Source: Silurus meridionalis
Lineage: Eukaryota; Chordata; Actinopteri; Siluriformes; Siluridae
Length of the DNA: 64,000 nucleotides
NCBI RefSeq assembly: GCF_014805685.1
Contig: NC_060885.1
Location: forward strand, 34,049,632 to 34,113,631
Reading direction: 5' to 3'
Shown: positions 24,534-37,900 of the stretch, piece by piece
How positions within the stretch are numbered: the stretch's first letter is position 1
Layout of the letters: every line of letters begins with the position of its first letter
The notes under the pieces: model-generated
Database searches by the model: none
Seen by the model: the letters and a program-made list of their open reading frames with translations, nothing else
What the model was told of the DNA's origin: nothing
Position numbers and translations under genes: made by a program

Positions 24534-24558
24534 GTGTGTGTGTGTGTGTGTGTGTGTG
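24534..24558. repeat. (GT)n microsatellite
   Basis: About 12 GT units. Confidence 0.9.
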
Positions 24559-25840
24559 GCATGTTTCTCCATCTTAATTGTTTAACTTCTAGTGTTTATA
24601 TGCAAATGATTGAGCGCGCAGGACAATAGCGTCCTTACAAGCCAAATATTTCAAAACAGATCATTATGTTTATTATAGAGCAGGAAGTGAAAAGTACATG
24701 TTAATCCTCCGAAGACCAAAACAATTATACACTCTTAGAAAGGGTTCAGATGGGGTTTCTCAAGAGTGCTTTGGGTCATTAGGGGGCTTAGCTTCCTAAA
24801 CAGGGTTCAGCTTTTCCTGAAGTGGATCTAGTGGGTTACAGGAAATTTGTCATGAGTTTTTTTTGTCCCATCCCAAAATACCGTATTAAAAGTATACACT
24901 TCTTAGCTGCAAACGTACTGGGTCGAAAAGCTCCTGCCACGCTGAATACGTTTACACTACCACTGAGGGATCTCCAAGCCGACCTCATAGCCGTGCATCG
25001 CATTAAAGCACATTAAGCCTCACTTTCCCTCACCTCGTTTTATCTCTCTGAGCTTCATTCTCTTATAGCTCTCTCCCAAATCCACAAATATTCGCAATAC
25101 CAGAGAGAACATCTGATTCACATCTCACAAAGCTCTCGAATAATGGAAGAAAGACCCCGTTGTAATCAATTTTATTATTAACGTTTGACTTTCGAATCCA
25201 CAGATTGACCTCTCAACACCCTCTGGACCCTCGTTCCCCAGACTCCAGCTCAGCCGAACTTGTTTGTTTTCTCACCTGCAGGATAGAAAAGCCTATTCAA
25301 GACCTTTAATCCAGATGCAGCCCCGTCTGCCCTGCCCTTAACATGTCGTTTTTCTTTTGGTCTAAGAAAACACACGACTCAGGGTAGCAAGCACTTACAA
25401 TAAGAGTAAGGTCAATGTCTGGACAGATACTTAACTACTAGATACTTTTAGAAGATACATTTGGTTTTTATTTTAGGCTGGAAAAAGGTCTTGATTTGGA
25501 TTAAATTGAACTTTTTTTTTGTTTGGTTTCAACCCCTTTTATGCTTAATAGTGAGTGGCTTCTCTGGCTTTCGGCTTTAGATACAGTTCTGCTGAATTTG
25601 ATTGATCGCAGGCAACTGAATAAATTGTGCTGCTTTCATCTGTCAAAAATGATACTTCTGCTTTTTTTCCCCCAACGTTTATGGAAACCAAAAGTGGACG
25701 AAGTACATTATTTTTGTAAAAGGATGAAAAGTGAAAGTAGTGATGTATGAGAACTCTCGGGGAATAATGGATGCGGTTCAGTTTTCCATTCTCCTGCACA
25801 TCAGAAGGTTTTCTATAGTTACACACAGTGAGAGAATCCT

Positions 25841-25847
<7 letters not shown>
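24559..25847. other. Intergenic, nothing recognised
   Basis: Unique-looking sequence; 24880-25350 has mixed composition. No gene is seen. Confidence 0.55.

Positions 25848-25897
<50 letters not shown>
25848..25897. repeat. (AC)n microsatellite
   Basis: About 25 AC units. Confidence 0.95.
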
Positions 25898-25899
<2 letters not shown>

Positions 25900-26039
25900 T
25901 CCATAATTACTACATCCAGTCACTAGTGAAAATGCTTCTATTTTGCATTTCTTTTTAAAAGGGAAAAAAAAGAAGAAAGAAGAAAGAAAAGGGATTTATA
26001 CTCCCCCTTTACAGCACAGTGAGAATCTTCACATTGCCC

Positions 26040-26212
26040 AGTAAACTGTGGTCAGAGTGCAGAGTCTGCCATGATACAGCACCCTGGACCACAAAGGGCC
26101 TTGCACAAGGGCCCCAAGAGTGGCAACTTGGCCATAGTGGAGCTTGAAACCCCGACCTTCTGATCAGCACCACAGAGTCTTAACCACTGCTCTACCACTT
26201 CCACCAGAAAGA
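26040..26212 (-). mobile_element. tRNA-derived SINE family 1
   Basis: GGGCCTTGCACAAGGGCCCC, GTGGAGCTTGAAACCCCGAC, CTTCTGATCAG and CTTAACCACTGCTCTACCAC. These are the minus-strand body, B box and A box. It is the best body match to the 4105 fragment. Confidence 0.75.
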
Positions 26213-27152
26213 ACATGAATTGAGTGAAGCGTAGAATCGCAGTATTACTGTGACTTGTGCCGGCAGACCCCACAAGCATGTTCACAATCCTGATGATGTG
26301 TGTTAGATTCAATTCTCTGGGGTGTTACCTGAACACAAGCTTCACTGGAGGAGGTACTTCTCACTGGGTGAAGGTGAAAGTGGATGCAGCCTTTTATCGT
26401 CCATGCTGTTTAAAAAAAAATAATCCAAGAAACATGAACACTGGACTTGACGGTCTTGAAGAGCTTGATGATGAGATGTTCAGGAACCAGGACTTAATTA
26501 TAAGGTTTGATTGGGGTTAAGACAGGACAGCTGTGAGTGCACTATGACCTGTAAGAAAGTCATGTGACATGCAGGGACTCATGGGTAATGTCGAGTCCGT
26601 GATACATGAAAGATTTGAACTTTTTTGCATGAACATGAAGTCAATAGAAAATGTTCGCTCGTTCTGTAATAGAAATAGAATAAAATTTTTTGTATATTTC
26701 CAGTTTCAGAATGTGGCCTGTGTATGGACAGCGCTGTCCTGCATGCAGATTATCGCAATATAAATTGTTATTCTGATGTAACGTTTGTCGTATGAATACA
26801 CATAAGTAAAACAATTCAGTTAATTAATATCAATACATATGGTGAAATATGTACAGAAATTCAGCTATGACTTATTCACAGAGTCCCAATTTCCCCATAA
26901 AGAGCTTTTTTACACACTTCTTTCCCAGACTCAGGACAAAAACCAACAACGTAGCTGGTAATATTTATGACATTAAACCATGATGACACTTATGAAGCGT
27001 TACACAAGTCTGTTTTTGCTTTGACAGCAGTTTGGACAAATCACTTGGAAATTTGAAAATCTCTTAATGTAAGCTGTTCCCTGTGTGTATATGTGATCCC
27101 CATACACATATACACAAACAGTCCCAGTCTCCATCCTCTCACCCTGACCCAT
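26213..27152. other. Intergenic, nothing recognised
   Basis: Ordinary sequence; small open frames only. Confidence 0.6.

Positions 27153-27214
<62 letters not shown>
27153..27214. repeat. (GT)n microsatellite
   Basis: About 31 GT units. Confidence 0.97.
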
Positions 27215-27217
<3 letters not shown>

Positions 27218-27619
27218 TATAAACCCTGGACACAAATTCTCGCTGACTAATACACCTGTGGTTACTGAAATAAGAAAAAAAACACAGAAGCTTTGCAGTG
27301 TTTCAAGATTATAAATATGTAGTGGTGATTTATAGGTTTTTTGTGTTGTTGTTTTTTTTTTGCTTGCATTTAAATTGGGGATAATTTCATGCAGCAGTCA
27401 TTACAGTGAAATGCTTTTCTATAGGGTTCAGAGAGCGGAGAATCTGATAGTCAGTTTTAGGGTTCATGCTGAGTGCTGTGCCATTTCCTGCAATTAAGCA
27501 GCTGTTAGAGCTGAAGATAGGAAGAGATATGCACTGGACACGGTGTAGACGAAACCCTCATATTTATTATTTTAACAATTTTCTTTTTCATTCAGGAAAG
27601 TCAAGCCACCTTGTGGGTA

Positions 27620-27700
27620 TTCATTTCATTTCAGTTTTATTTGTAGCGCGCATTTAACAATGAACATTGTCCCAAAGCAGCTTTACAGAGATGAAGTTGC
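27620..27700 (-). mobile_element. LINE-type 3' end fragment (AGCTGCTTT family), copy 3
   Basis: ATTTCAGTTTTATTTGTAGC, GCGCATTTAACAATGAACAT and TGTCCCAAAGCAGCTTTACAG: the family end in reverse orientation. Confidence 0.65.
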
Positions 27701-28984
27701 AATGCTGAAGTATAAAGTTTGTTGATGTGGAACCACAGATTGATCTCCACTTTAGGAGAACTCCATCCAAGGGTAGGACTTCCTAAAGATGATTGAATGA
27801 AGTTCGACTAAAACTTTACAGTATTATTATATAACACTATTATAATTTTCAACAAGAGATCGAGACGAATCCTTTTATTCAACTGTTTGAAGTCTCTGTT
27901 CATATTCTCCCCTTCAAAGATTCAGAAAATGATGTCTATTTAAACCACAGAAGTGAAAACAGATCAGGTTTATATAACAGTTCTGACACCTCATTCATCA
28001 CACTGATGGAGAGGATTAGATCATTACCACGACTGAGGGTTCACTCTGTGGTGGTTTTTTTGTTGTTGTTGCTGATCCCTGCTCTTAAATTTGTTGGAAC
28101 ACGAATCTGAATTTCCATGAACGTTAATAAGAAGGGTTTTAATGCACACATCAGAGAATGAGATCTTGTCTTCTTTAATTTTAGGTTTCTTATCACTTCT
28201 TTTATCACAACACTTATAGACAAATACTTGTTTTATATATATATTAGCTTTCTATTACATTAGCGAGATAAACAGTCGACTCAGAAATCTCATTACTGTA
28301 AAATCCGATTTTAGACAAGAATCAGTTTCCTACGTCGCACAGCAGAGAACGATAATGTAATTCATGTCAGGGATTTGAAGCCATTTTAACCCTTTATTTT
28401 CACTTTTCCGCTCATACTACCAGGACACAGAGTGTTTTTTTTTTTTTTGTGTTTATGTCCAAATTAAATAAATTATATATTTATATTTATAATTATATAT
28501 TTTTGGTGTTTATTTCATGAAGAATAATGGTAAGATGCTACATAACTCCAACAAAATTATATATTTATATTAAATGATTTTGTAATGATGAAATTAATGC
28601 GTAAATGTTCAGTGCATTTTGCAGCTGAACAATAAAAATAATAACGGTAGTAGTTGGAGTAATAATAATACAAAATTAATAATAATAATATCAAATATAT
28701 AACAAATTAAATTCAAATTTGATCCGATGGTGGCGCTAAAGTGTTTGAAGCACTCAGCCTAAATTTGGTCCAATTATTTATTAAGGTTTTCTGAATCATT
28801 GTGACAAATTTGACCTTTTTACCAGATGGAAACTGGTTATTATTTTACTACTAAATAAAAAAAAACAGAAAAAAGTCTCAACCTTTATATTATAGTCTAT
28901 ATTTTAATTTAATCTAATAATATTTTTTATAGGCTTTATTACTAGTGCACAAGTCCATCTCAGAGAGGGTTTGGGTTAGGGTTT
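27701..28984. other. Intergenic, AT-rich
   Basis: 28440-28930 is very AT-rich with (AAT)n traces. No coding signal. Confidence 0.6.
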
Positions 28985-29085
28985 ATATAACTTTATAACC
29001 TCTTCATCTCTGTAAAGCTGCTTAGAGACAATGTCCATTGTTAAAAACTCTACAAATAAAACTAAATTATTGAATTGAACTGAAA
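28985..29085 (+). mobile_element. LINE-type 3' end fragment (AGCTGCTTT family), copy 4
   Basis: CATCTCTGTAAAGCTGCTTAG, AGACAATGTCCATTGTTAAA and ACAAATAAAACTAAATT..GAATTGAAC: a good copy of the family end. Confidence 0.65.
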
Positions 29086-30264
29086 TGTATATAAATATAT
29101 ATATATATATTTTATCAAAAGAAATTGTGGCTTTTTCAATATAATCATTTTCGGACCGCCCTTACTTTCAAGCACAACTGATTTCTGAAGGGCATTGGGG
29201 TCAGAGCTTTCATTTAAGTTAACTAGATAAATATTGTGCTGACCCCTGAGCTTACTTCATTACTCAGCTGCACCGGGGGTTGGTGGTCGCTTAAAATGGT
29301 CTGATTGTACCAGGCACTCCAAGGTGACACTGGACCTTATTGTCCCATACGAGTTACTATCAGATGGTATGGAACATTGATCAACCCTTCACCTCAGCTC
29401 TGAATTCTCCCAGTCAAGGCTTGAGCTTATTTGGTAATTTAAGACCTGCGAGCAAATAGTAGAAAGCCTCTGGGGGTCAGGAAGCTCACAGGAATATCAC
29501 TGAGAGTTGATCAGGTGGTGTATTTGTTTGAAAGGCTGTAAAAAAAAAGTGGGGGCAATCAAGAACCAAGTGCGTAATGTGATAGCATGGACTTTATTGC
29601 GTTCTATGGGTTTAGTTCTTCATAGTTTTTTTTTACATCACACCAATAGTATATTTCTCTACATTTTATCATGCAAGTCAAAGCCTTCTTTTTAAAGGTT
29701 CTACATAAAAACTTAATATAGAAAGAAGGCAAATGAAAGGATCAAGGTTATACAGCTAATAGCGAGTTTGCATGGCGCGTTTCATGGCTCTGCTGTAATC
29801 ACAATTCTGACTAGTTCATTGTATAACAACAGCATTGAGAGCAGTGAAGGTCAACATTGAAATCACAGGTTCATATTAATGCACTTTCTAATATATTACT
29901 GTTGTTATAGTAACAGTTCACACTCAGGGTCTTGTATAGTAGATGTTTCATATAATCTAAAGCTAAAAGACAAAGTCAGTTGAGATTATTTACTCAGAAG
30001 TCCTCTATTCAGCTTGTGAATGTCAGAACAAAACGCATGTTTTTTCAGGTCCTTGGCGCAACACAAGATCATTACATTTGCAGCATTTGAGAGATGACCT
30101 CATATAGAACAACACATTCATTATCGTAATTATAAATGGCTAAGACATTTTTTACATTGTGTTTATAAACACAAGGTTTATCTCAGCCAATGTCATCGCA
30201 CCATAGGTTTTTATTTTCTGAATAGGTTTTTAGTTTTTCCATTCAATGTACAGAAAATATCACG
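29086..30264. other. Intergenic; repeat-free block
   Basis: 29140-29500 and 29760-30060 are repeat-free mixed-composition sequence; candidates for conserved non-coding elements near fgfr2. No gene is seen. Confidence 0.5.
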
Positions 30265-30350
30265 GTACATTCATTTATTCATTCTTCATCTTCAGTTACT
30301 GATTCATCCTGTTTATACTGGTGATGGATTCAGGAACCTATTCATGTAGC
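30265..30350 (-). mobile_element. SINE-like element family 2, 3' end
   Basis: The minus strand reads a CCTGAATCCATCACCAGTAT..GGATGAATCAG end followed by TAACTGAAGATGAAGAATGA and an ATGAATGAA tail. It matches the end of the 34780 copy. Confidence 0.55.
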
Positions 30351-32491
30351 ACTGTGCAGAATAGGAAGTGCTAATACTATTGATATAGTGTATACAGATA
30401 GAAGTTTAAGGAACCAAAGACCATGTATATATAAAATAACACCACCACCATACTGGCATGGTACTGTGAGCTAGGAGTAGACTAAAAAACCTAGAGAACC
30501 CAACAAATCTTCAAATCAAGCCAGAGATCTTGGAGCTGTGGGGCAGGAAGCGATCATGCCACCTTCATAGCAAGTCAGAAACCCATCCCTATACAGCAAC
30601 ATAAAGTTTGAGGAAAACAAAACGAAACTAAACAGTTGTTGAGCTTCTCCTCGACACGTCCTTTTCAAAAATCCGAATTGTTTACAGTCGGCGGACAGTT
30701 TTTTTCTTAACAATCGACGTTGAAGTGGTTTTATTTCTCATCTGTAGAGCTGTAAACATTTATACACATGCCATTATACAAATCCAAATTCCATTAGAGG
30801 AATAAACAGAAATATACGTATTCTTTTAAGCAAGCGTATCTGTAAATTAAACAAAAGTTATCTGGGAGAGAAAAGAGTTCAACCAAACGGCACCATCTGG
30901 TCCACGCTCTGCGGTGAAGAATGAATAATGTTCTGTCTTTGCATCATAGTGTTTTATTTTTCCCACACCATCCACAAATGCAGCACACACACAACTCTTG
31001 ACTAAACAAAATGAAGTGGGATTTAGACAATAATAAAGAGGCAATAAAGAAATCTTGAAGGATGGGAAAGTTGCAAAGTCAGAGGAAAACCGAATGTACT
31101 AAATTTCCCACTTTTTAGAAGGATCACATTATCTAAATCTCACTGTTATGACAGAGAACCGATAAATAGATGGACAGGCACATGGGCAGGCAACGATAAG
31201 CCTATGGTTAATGGTGTGTCCTGGATGTCAGCTATCACTGCCGAAAAGAGTGAATCAGATTTCCACATTTGCTGATCCAGAAATCAGGATGAAAGTGCAG
31301 TATAGGGCAAACACACTGCTCTCACTCACCACATTCTACCCCAAACAGCAGAAACATAAAAACCAAATTTTCCATCATTCGAATACATGATCCGGCATTC
31401 ATCCGGCCCACATTCCACCATGGTTTCCTCCTCAGATCCAGAATGCGCTGGTGTGTGGAGGAAGCAGGAGCATTAGACCCTATTATCTGGTTCCGGTGGC
31501 TTTGTGGCACCACAATGTCTACATGGAATGGGCTGAGGAGGCCACAGAAGATACCATCGATGAAATACAGCCACTCTGTTGCTAATTGTCCCATAAACCT
31601 ACACCATTGGAGGCCAGGGTTTATTGGGGTTGGCAAGGGGTGATATTTTGCCCACTATACAAATAGCTGTAATTATGGCTAAGAGGCTGCTTATGAGAAT
31701 TTCCTGATCATTAGACGTGTGTAATAAGCAGTTTTAAATATAAATAGAGAGAGAGATTTGGAGTTAGGGTTGATGATTGATGGACACATTAGGAGATAAA
31801 CAGCTCTTATATATATAATTAAAACTGTGTGTAAAAAGTGTAAAAAGCTGTAATGTTTTTTTTAAGCCCTTGAGTCAGTCACAGCTAATGACTAAAGGAT
31901 TTCAGTAGACACAAATCAAATATCTTACATGTTGTTCTGCCATATACCTGCCCACATGCACCTCCTGATAAAAAGATCATGTTGAAGATCCTGGTTACTC
32001 GTGGACTCTTTGAATGCCAGCAGCTCTGTAACTTATGACATCACAATTCTGACCCATTCAAATGATGTTATTAGTCTTATTCAGATTTGTTACTGAAAAC
32101 AGGACCTGAAATTCCTGAAATTCCTGAGCCGCTACTGATGTTGGTGAGTTAAAGGTGGCAGTCTTATGATTAAACACTTCGACTGTGACATCACACCCGC
32201 AGGTATTTCAGAAAATGCTATAAAAACAAATGAGCTCCGTTAGAGGCTGGAGACTTCAGACACATGTGTGAAATGCGATTGGAGAGTTGCCAGATCTGTT
32301 TTTTTTTGTGTGTGTTTGTTCTCATTAATTTGTCACCATGTGCATTTCAAATGGAAGGTAAACCCTGTTTAATTTGGCCGTGTGGATGTAGGGAAAAATA
32401 TTAGCTCTTTAAAAGCAAACACATATTTCACACTTCCTACCCCAAAGCTGGAGGAAAAACAAACATCCTTTAGCATGAATCTATTTTCCAA

Positions 32492-32493
<2 letters not shown>
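30351..32493. other. Intergenic, nothing recognised
   Basis: 31320-31640 is repeat-free with open frames on both strands (104 codons minus, 66 plus) but no known domain. Otherwise unremarkable. Confidence 0.5.

Positions 32494-32524
<31 letters not shown>
32494..32524. repeat. (CT)n microsatellite
   Basis: About 15 CT units. Confidence 0.9.
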
Positions 32525-32526
<2 letters not shown>

Positions 32527-32884
32527 CACCATTACACAAAGTCTTTATATGCTTATTCCTGTCAGTTCTTTTAGATTTCGTTTGTGACTACTTAAAGGTT
32601 GAGGAACATCTCTAGAAAAAGAAACATGTTTTGCATGTTTTCAGTATTTAGTAAAAGTAAATACTACGCATGTGCACACAAAAACCGGCCTACACCCCAC
32701 AATATGGCTTACATCTCTCTCCTCACACCTCTGTTTTACAACATCAGTCTTCAATTTATTTGCTATTTTGGATAGGAGGAATACCAATAAACTCCAAACT
32801 GATTCTCGTTGAGGTCAGAAATTCTTCAGTTTCTGCTTATTTCCATAATGAAGAAGAAACAGCTTGTTTACGCCAACCTTCATT

Positions 32885-33115
32885 AGGCCTGGTTCAATGT
32901 TAGCAGTGACCATCAGAGACGTTTGACAAACGGTGATGCTGCAAAGAGTCGTTCAAGAGCAGAAGAACATCACTGGAAGACCTTCAACGAGCTCCACCCC
33001 ATGAAAATTTTGATGATGATCATCGGAGAACGAGCCACAAGATCTCACTTCCGCACTCACCCTACTCTCCAGATTCAGCTCCTGGGGACTTCGTCCTCTT
33101 AGATAATATCTTAGA
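32885..33115 (+). mobile_element. mariner-like transposase fragment
   Basis: From 32974 the frame reads GRPSTS, the mariner linker motif between helix-turn-helix and catalytic domain. It is followed by stops. GATCTCACTTCCGCACTCAC..CCAGATTCAGCTCCTGGGGA then parallels the 'SPDLAPxDF' part at 23775-23815. Internally deleted and dead. Confidence 0.6.
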
Positions 33116-34149
33116 CATTTTTATTGAGTTCCTGGTTTTGTCAGTCGTGTCTGTGTTTGTGTTCAGAATAAAACTGGTGGTGTTTTTGCAAATTTTGCAA
33201 AAAGTCAGTTTGTTGCTTTTGTCATGCTGTGATACTGAAATGCCCCAACGTTGCATTCCATAAAACACTTCTCTGCTCTGATGTGCTTATCAGAGTCAGG
33301 AAGCGAGACAGGCACTGCAACCACAGAGAAGGTGGGAGTATACACACAGAATTATCGCTTATCAGTAGCCTGGAAACACTGTGTCTGTACTGTAACAGTA
33401 AAGTTTAAATGATTTACTGGAGATTAAGTGATAGAAAGATGAATGTCACTAAATCATTATGAGTTATTATGCACAAAATAAAAAAACAATGCTGAGATGC
33501 TGAGATACAGTGGGTTTTTAGTAGCTGTGTGTCGTCTTTGTGTCTTTTCCTTTATTAATGTGGCTTTAATTGGCATCGATATCTTTTCGCATGATCGACT
33601 TGGATGAAAAGACCAAGTGACAAATGATAAAGAAAATACACCTGAATATACAAGAGCTGGTTAGATGTGTTTCATAAAGCAATCTTAAATGTGTCATCAT
33701 GATGTGCATTGGCAAGACTTCGAGAAGCACAAGAAATTCAAAGGTAAAATATATTCAGAATGTAAAAATGAAAATAAAAAATCAATTATGAAATGAAGAT
33801 AGAGATGTGCATGAAACTTTTCCAAAACAGAAGCACATGATGCTGTTGCCTGGAAAAGAATTGCTCCTGACCTCAGGATAGGATTATATGAAGAATATGA
33901 GTTTAAAACGAGGGAAAAGAAGAAATTATCGCGAGATTGTGGCAGATCGATCTGTCTGAGATACATTGCATCATGCTAAAGGAAGAAAACGTAACCCTGA
34001 CCAGACCTTTGCTCAAAAAACAGTTGCTAGTCTAGATTGCACATGGCAACCCTAATAGAGAGAAAGATACAAAGAAAAGCGCCAACCAGAAAGGAAAAGG
34101 AAAGATAACCCAATATAAGACAGTATTTCATCCAATCAAATAAAATCAC
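33116..34149. other. Intergenic, nothing recognised
   Basis: AT-rich ordinary sequence. Confidence 0.6.
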
Positions 34150-34270
34150 TTAATATCTGGCTACTATTTTTTCATCAGAGATGAGCAGGTTTGAGTATCT
34201 CAGAAACTGCTGATCTTCTGAGACAATCACAAAAACACTGAGACATTTTAAATCTTCACTTCTGTCAACT
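34150..34270 (+). mobile_element. Tc1-like transposase N-terminal fragment
   Basis: 34194-34220 reads SISETADLL, matching the helix-turn-helix start of a fish Tc1-like transposase (VSETADLLGFSRTTVSRVY). The following bases decay quickly. Confidence 0.5.
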
Positions 34271-34339
34271 TCTCCATCATGTACATACCCATTACACTCT
34301 GTCAGATCCTTGAATATATATATATTATAGTAAATCATA

Positions 34340-34450
34340 ACTATATTTTATATATCCTATTTCTATTTACATGTTGAACAGTCATAAAAAAACATTTCAC
34401 TACGTCGTACTCTGTATGAATATATAATATTTTTACACGACAGTCTTTAT
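34340..34450. repeat. Dispersed repeat, copy 1 (partner in fgfr2 intron)
   Basis: TTTACATGTTGAACAGTCAT, AAAAAACATTTCACTACG and GTACTCTGTATGAATAT recur with few changes at 44945-45025. Probably the end of a retroelement. Confidence 0.65.
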
Positions 34451-34779
34451 TTACACAGTAAACAGTTTTTTGGCTGGAAATGTCAGATTGTTTTAAACAG
34501 CCAGAAAGAATAAAGTATCTCAGCATGAACAAAACATCAGACCTTGAGGTGGATGAGCAAAAAAGAGCAGAACCTGATGTGGTTCTCTGTGTTTGTAGCT
34601 TATCCACCTCAAGGGTAGATGTCTGAAACATTCTACAAGGTCGTAATCATTTAACAAGGTCTCTCTTATGAACCGTTTAACCTGCAGACCATCAAAACTC
34701 AAAATATAGTTTTTGTTATTGTTTTTTGATTCTTCTATGGAAACTCGAGAGTCTATTGTATCCTGAGCTCTGGTTACTG

Positions 34780-35045
34780 ACTATGCAGACAGGTTTCCTC
34801 CAGGTTCTTATTACACCTCCCAAAAACATGGTGGATGGTTGAGTAGGTGCACATAAGTGTGTGAAAGAACCCTGTGACCAATCGGCATCCGATCCATCCA
34901 GGCTGCATTCCTGCCTCAGGCTCAGTGTTCCTGGGAAAAGCTCTCGATCCTCTACAGTGCAAACCAGTATTTCACAGTCACTGAAGATTAACGAATGAAT
35001 GAATGAATGAATGAATGAATGAATGAATGAATGAATGAATGAATG
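34780..35045 (+). mobile_element. SINE-like element family 2 with (GAAT)n tail
   Basis: AGGTTTCCTCCAGGTTCTTA, ACCTCCCAAAAACATGGTGG, CCATCCAGGCTGCATTCCTG, CCTCAGGCTCAGTGTTCCTG and CACTGAAGATTAACGAATG, then the tail. Colinear with the abundant fish SINE body as I recall it. Confidence 0.7.
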
Positions 35046-35074
35046 GATGGATGGATGGATGGATAGATGGATGG
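34993..35074. repeat. (GAAT)n(GGAT)n microsatellite
   Basis: About 13 GAAT units then about 7 GGAT/AGAT units. It serves as the tail of the SINE-like element. Confidence 0.95.
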
Positions 35075-37429
35075 AAGAAACATGCTCTGTAAACCTACGG
35101 TATACAATCCACCACATTAATAAGATTGAGGTGTTTACAGGTTTCACAATTTTACAATTTAAAACAGTGTTTTTGCAGCCATGTATGGATTTATGTCCTG
35201 TACAATATTTATTGTTCAGATGATATGTTTGGAGCTTTTGGAGCTTTTTACCTGTAAAATGATTAATGATGTAGCTTGTGATTTAAAACACTGTAACAGA
35301 TTTATTTTGTAATTACAGACCCCTTTATCTAAGCTTTACGAACCCCACTTTGAGAACCACTACAATAAAACTAATATGATAATCGATAATTATGCTGATC
35401 TGCAGAACCCATTGTTCCACGGTGTTTTCCATTTACACACAATATTACTACCAGACACGCGATTATTCCTTTGTGTGTCCAAGGCTACACGACTGGCTCG
35501 AGGAGAAACCGAGGACTTTTCACTACGCAGCAGGTGTTAAGCTTCAGCTATCAACCGAGTGCTCGTGTTTATAGTGTTGCACTATGTAAGTCTTAAGAGT
35601 GGAGATTATGTCATTTGCTGGCCTGAATTGGGAGGGTGAGCACTTCAGTAAACAATGAAGTGATGAAGTGTCCTCCAACACCACTGACATACAACTGGGA
35701 CAGATGAAAGATTTCCATATGTATTAACACCTCTGTGATATTGTACAAAATCTTTTTCGATTTTTTGAATTCTTCAGAAATGCTTTGCGGATTTACATTG
35801 GTTTTATTTGGAATTATGAAATTCTACAAAGTCTAAAAGTCAAGGCGTATTTATTCTTTATTCTTATAATTGCTCTTAATAGTTACTAATAATACAGAAT
35901 ACAATTGTTGAGTTTTATAAGCGCTTTTCCTTGTATTTTTCTCTGTTTTATATAACAGAGTTGGTTTTTGGATGTGTTTTTGTGTCTCTGGGATACCTCT
36001 AATGATATATAATTTGCTTGGTTTGGGCTGGGGATCTACTTGGTGATGGATCAGTGGCCAGGGGGCTTCATGAACGATCTTCACTATACAGCGACAGAGC
36101 AGAGCGAAGCGATGGATGTGAAAACATGATTTGCATGCACACTTTGTCAATGCTCTTGCTAACATTAAAACTCATGGAGACCCTCTTCACTTCTCTCTAG
36201 TCTCTGTACATGTGTGAACCAGGCAGCTGGAAACAGTGAACGGATATCATTTTACTAGTCACGACTTAAACTCTTCAGAAAGAACACAAAGACGGCAGAA
36301 ACGAGGAAAAGCTCTGCGTGCTCGCCGCCATTTTATTTACCTTTCTTAACTGTAGAACGGTTTAAAACAGTACTGCTGTTGACGTTGCGTAAACACTGTG
36401 CAGCAGTACAGCGCTGCATAAACAACATAAATCACTTCTGACTACTTTCATTCATCCAACACAAACTTTGGCGTCATTTGACTTCTTTAACCCCTCCCTC
36501 AAAATAAAGAATCCGCTCCAACTCCTCTTGGCACATGCCACCATTTTAATGCTTTTTTGTTGACAGTGGGAATCAGGAGAAAGCTAGGTGAACACCACAG
36601 ACCACCAATATGTGCGCCTTCACCACATCGTGCCAATGAGACACTGGCCTTCTGCCTAGAAGCTCAAATGCTGACAGGCCTGAACCTCCTTCAGCCTGGA
36701 GACCAACACAAAGCACCTTTTCAGAGCGAATTCTCTTTCTCTGACTCTTTCCCTCCTCCACGTCGCCTTGGTCCAGTCACCTCCCAGAGTTTGGAGGCGA
36801 ATGTTTGCAAATACGGCGCAGGATTTCCATTACAGGTTTTTCAAAACATGTTGTCAAGACAGAGCAGGTGAAGTGGGAAAAAGCTTTTACCTTTCATGTG
36901 TGCGTCTTTGGAATTTATTCATCAAACGTCATTTTATTTTTTCACTTGGAATAGTAAATCTACATCAGAGTTCTCTCTAATGGATTAGGTTATAAGACTT
37001 TAAGCTCTAATGATGACAGTTTGTATTAGTCATTTTTCCCTTTGGGCTCATAATAAGGTCATTGATATCAAGTTTTATATGAAAAGTCCTACCAAAGAGT
37101 TGTTCTCCAGACTCGGTTAAAGTTATTCATTTGTTTGTGTTGCCAGTTTTCTCCCTTGAGTTTTAGTTAATTCCATTGGTAAAATAGAGAAAAAAAACAA
37201 GAACTGAAAAGAGACAGAATTTAGTCATTGAGTATAACATCATTATAACAATGTAGGAATCAAACAAGAACCCCAGTGGTTGACGGCATCATCAATTTAG
37301 TTAAGTACCAGGGATTTTCTAGTATAAGTCAAAGATAATGACCTCAAACATCCACCCAAATCAGCACAAAACTGTTTACTGGGACACAAACTCTGTTTTG
37401 TAACCAGTCCCAATTTTATTCTAGAATGC
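35075..37429. other. Intergenic, nothing recognised
   Basis: A possible hAT-type end (AACCCCACTTTGAGAACCAC) is at 35325-35370. 36540-36880 is a moderate-GC block with a 104-codon frame and no known domain. The rest is ordinary. Confidence 0.5.
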
Positions 37430-37857
37430 AGGGTCTTTTATTGAAAGTATTATGACATTTTGTGTGATTTGCTGGTATGGAAATGCTTCCGAGGCTCAGA
37501 GGAGGTCACTGGGGAAGGTGGGAAAAATATTAAGTAAATTGTTAGGGGTAAAGTTAGGGAGCACGGAGTATATATAACGAAAGAGTACTGAATAAAGCTA
37601 ACAACATTGCGGATGATAAGAGGCATCATTTATCTTACACCTTTAAATTGCTACCATCTGGCTGACCCTATTGTGTTCTTCGATGATTGAAAAATAGATC
37701 AAAATGATCTTTTACTCCCAAGCAATACAATTTTTAACTTCTTCTTTCTCTAGTGGTGAATATATTTGTATTGTATATATGTGTATGTATATATATAACT
37801 GTGAGATTGTTAAATGTCTGTGTGAGTATGCTATAAATGTACTTTCCCCCACAGAGA

Positions 37858-37900
<43 letters not shown>

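Noticed and set aside
20645..26212. tRNA-like A and B boxes as tRNA genes
   Set aside because: The boxes belong to repeated SINE copies with SINE bodies and tails; no copy folds as an intact tRNA by eye.
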